NCBI GenBank assembly: GCA_040429635.1
Contig: CP158972.1
Span: forward strand, 1,312,001 to 1,376,000
DNA: 64,000 nucleotides
Source of the DNA: Tamlana crocina
GTDB taxonomy: Bacteria; Bacteroidota; Bacteroidia; Flavobacteriales; Flavobacteriaceae
Reading direction: 5' to 3'
Shown here: positions 63,824 through 64,000 of the stretch, piece by piece
How positions within the stretch are numbered: the stretch's first letter is position 1
How the letters are laid out: every line of letters starts with the position of its first letter
Translations under genes and position numbers: made by a program
Notes under the pieces: generated by a model
What the model was told of the DNA's origin: nothing
The model's database searches: none
The model's input: only the letters and a program-made list of their open reading frames with translations

Positions 63824-64000
63824 ATGCTAAACAAAAGCATCAAATTCTTAATTGAAAATAAACTCGTAGCAGTTTTATTACTTGTTCTTTTTATAGGTTG
63901 GGGTACTATAAATGCACCTTTTAATTGGGATACAAGTTTTTTACCAAGCAATCCTGTAGCAGTAGATGCTATTCCAGATATTGGTGAAAACCAACAAATC
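63824..64000 (+). CDS. CusA/CzcA-type heavy-metal RND efflux pump, N-terminal part (cut by window edge)
   Basis: 59 residues from ATG 63824 to the window end, all open. FLIENKLVAVLLLVLFIGWG is the first membrane helix of a CusA/CzcA-type proton-driven pump, and AVDAIPDIGENQQI is the conserved PD(I/V)...Q segment that begins the porter domain. It should export a heavy-metal ion (Cu+, Ag+, Zn2+ or Co2+; which one cannot be told from this part). It shares direction and neighbourhood with HYC_CC_PP and DUF3347 genes. Confidence 0.88.
   Translation, partial: MLNKSIKFLIENKLVAVLLLVLFIGWGTINAPFNWDTSFLPSNPVAVDAIPDIGENQQI

Overview
The window is chromosomal DNA from a member of the Bacteroidota, most likely a marine-type Flavobacteriaceae. 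Signs of this are SusC/SusD and TonB-type receptors with carboxypeptidase-like N-terminal domains, a very large secreted protein with a type IX secretion tail, FecI/FecR-type sigma and anti-sigma genes, Bacteroidota-only small families (HYC_CC_PP, DUF6495), promoters of the TAnnTTTG type, and little Shine-Dalgarno sequence before genes. No rRNA, tRNA or CRISPR array was seen.

Layout. 1-5.8 kb: the tail of an HTTM membrane protein, a FecA-like TonB receptor whose central barrel has a strikingly different base composition, and a second TonB-receptor-like outer-membrane barrel. 5.8-6.8 kb: a dead IS1595-family element with intact target-site duplications. 6.8-9.5 kb: an unknown exported protein, guaB, and a scrap of an IS3-family element. 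9.5-14.1 kb (minus strand): an apparent operon rdgB - rel/spoT - fur - purA. 14.3-24 kb: housekeeping genes (ribosome hibernation factor, rlmH, nadC, a BrkB-type membrane protein, priA, a LytTR response regulator, rpsF-rpsR-rplI, DUF6495, hisS), with two intergenic repeat elements around hisS. 24-28.8 kb: a 1552-residue secreted modular protein.

29.5-38.2 kb is a hexuronate catabolism locus: uxaC, a three-part TRAP transporter, uxaB (tagaturonate reductase), uxaA, and a LacI-family regulator. CG-centred palindromes lie in the long uxaC leader and before lacI. 38.7-45.5 kb is a xylose/aldose locus: a secreted aldose 1-epimerase, an SSS-family sugar symporter, a GntR-type regulator, xylB and xylA. 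Together they suggest use of sugars released from pectin or glucuronoxylan.

45.6-52.6 kb gathers stress-type genes: VOC (glyoxalase-like), exported DJ-1/PfpI, Crp/Fnr regulator, Kef-type K+/H+ antiporter with its KefF-like oxidoreductase, a DUF4437 cupin with a broken 3' end, a nitroreductase and a divergent HxlR regulator with a single cysteine. Two near-identical 17-bp inverted repeats lie between hxlR and the nitroreductase gene. This looks like an electrophile/redox response island.

53-64 kb is an AT-richer accessory region: ECF sigma factor, FecR anti-sigma, SusC with an STN signalling domain, SusD, a secreted zinc metalloprotease, a DUF3347 protein, a HYC_CC_PP protein, and the start of a CusA/CzcA-type heavy-metal efflux pump. 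The linkage of a cell-surface-signalling SusCD system and a metzincin-like protease with metal-handling genes is the most interesting unexplained arrangement in the window.
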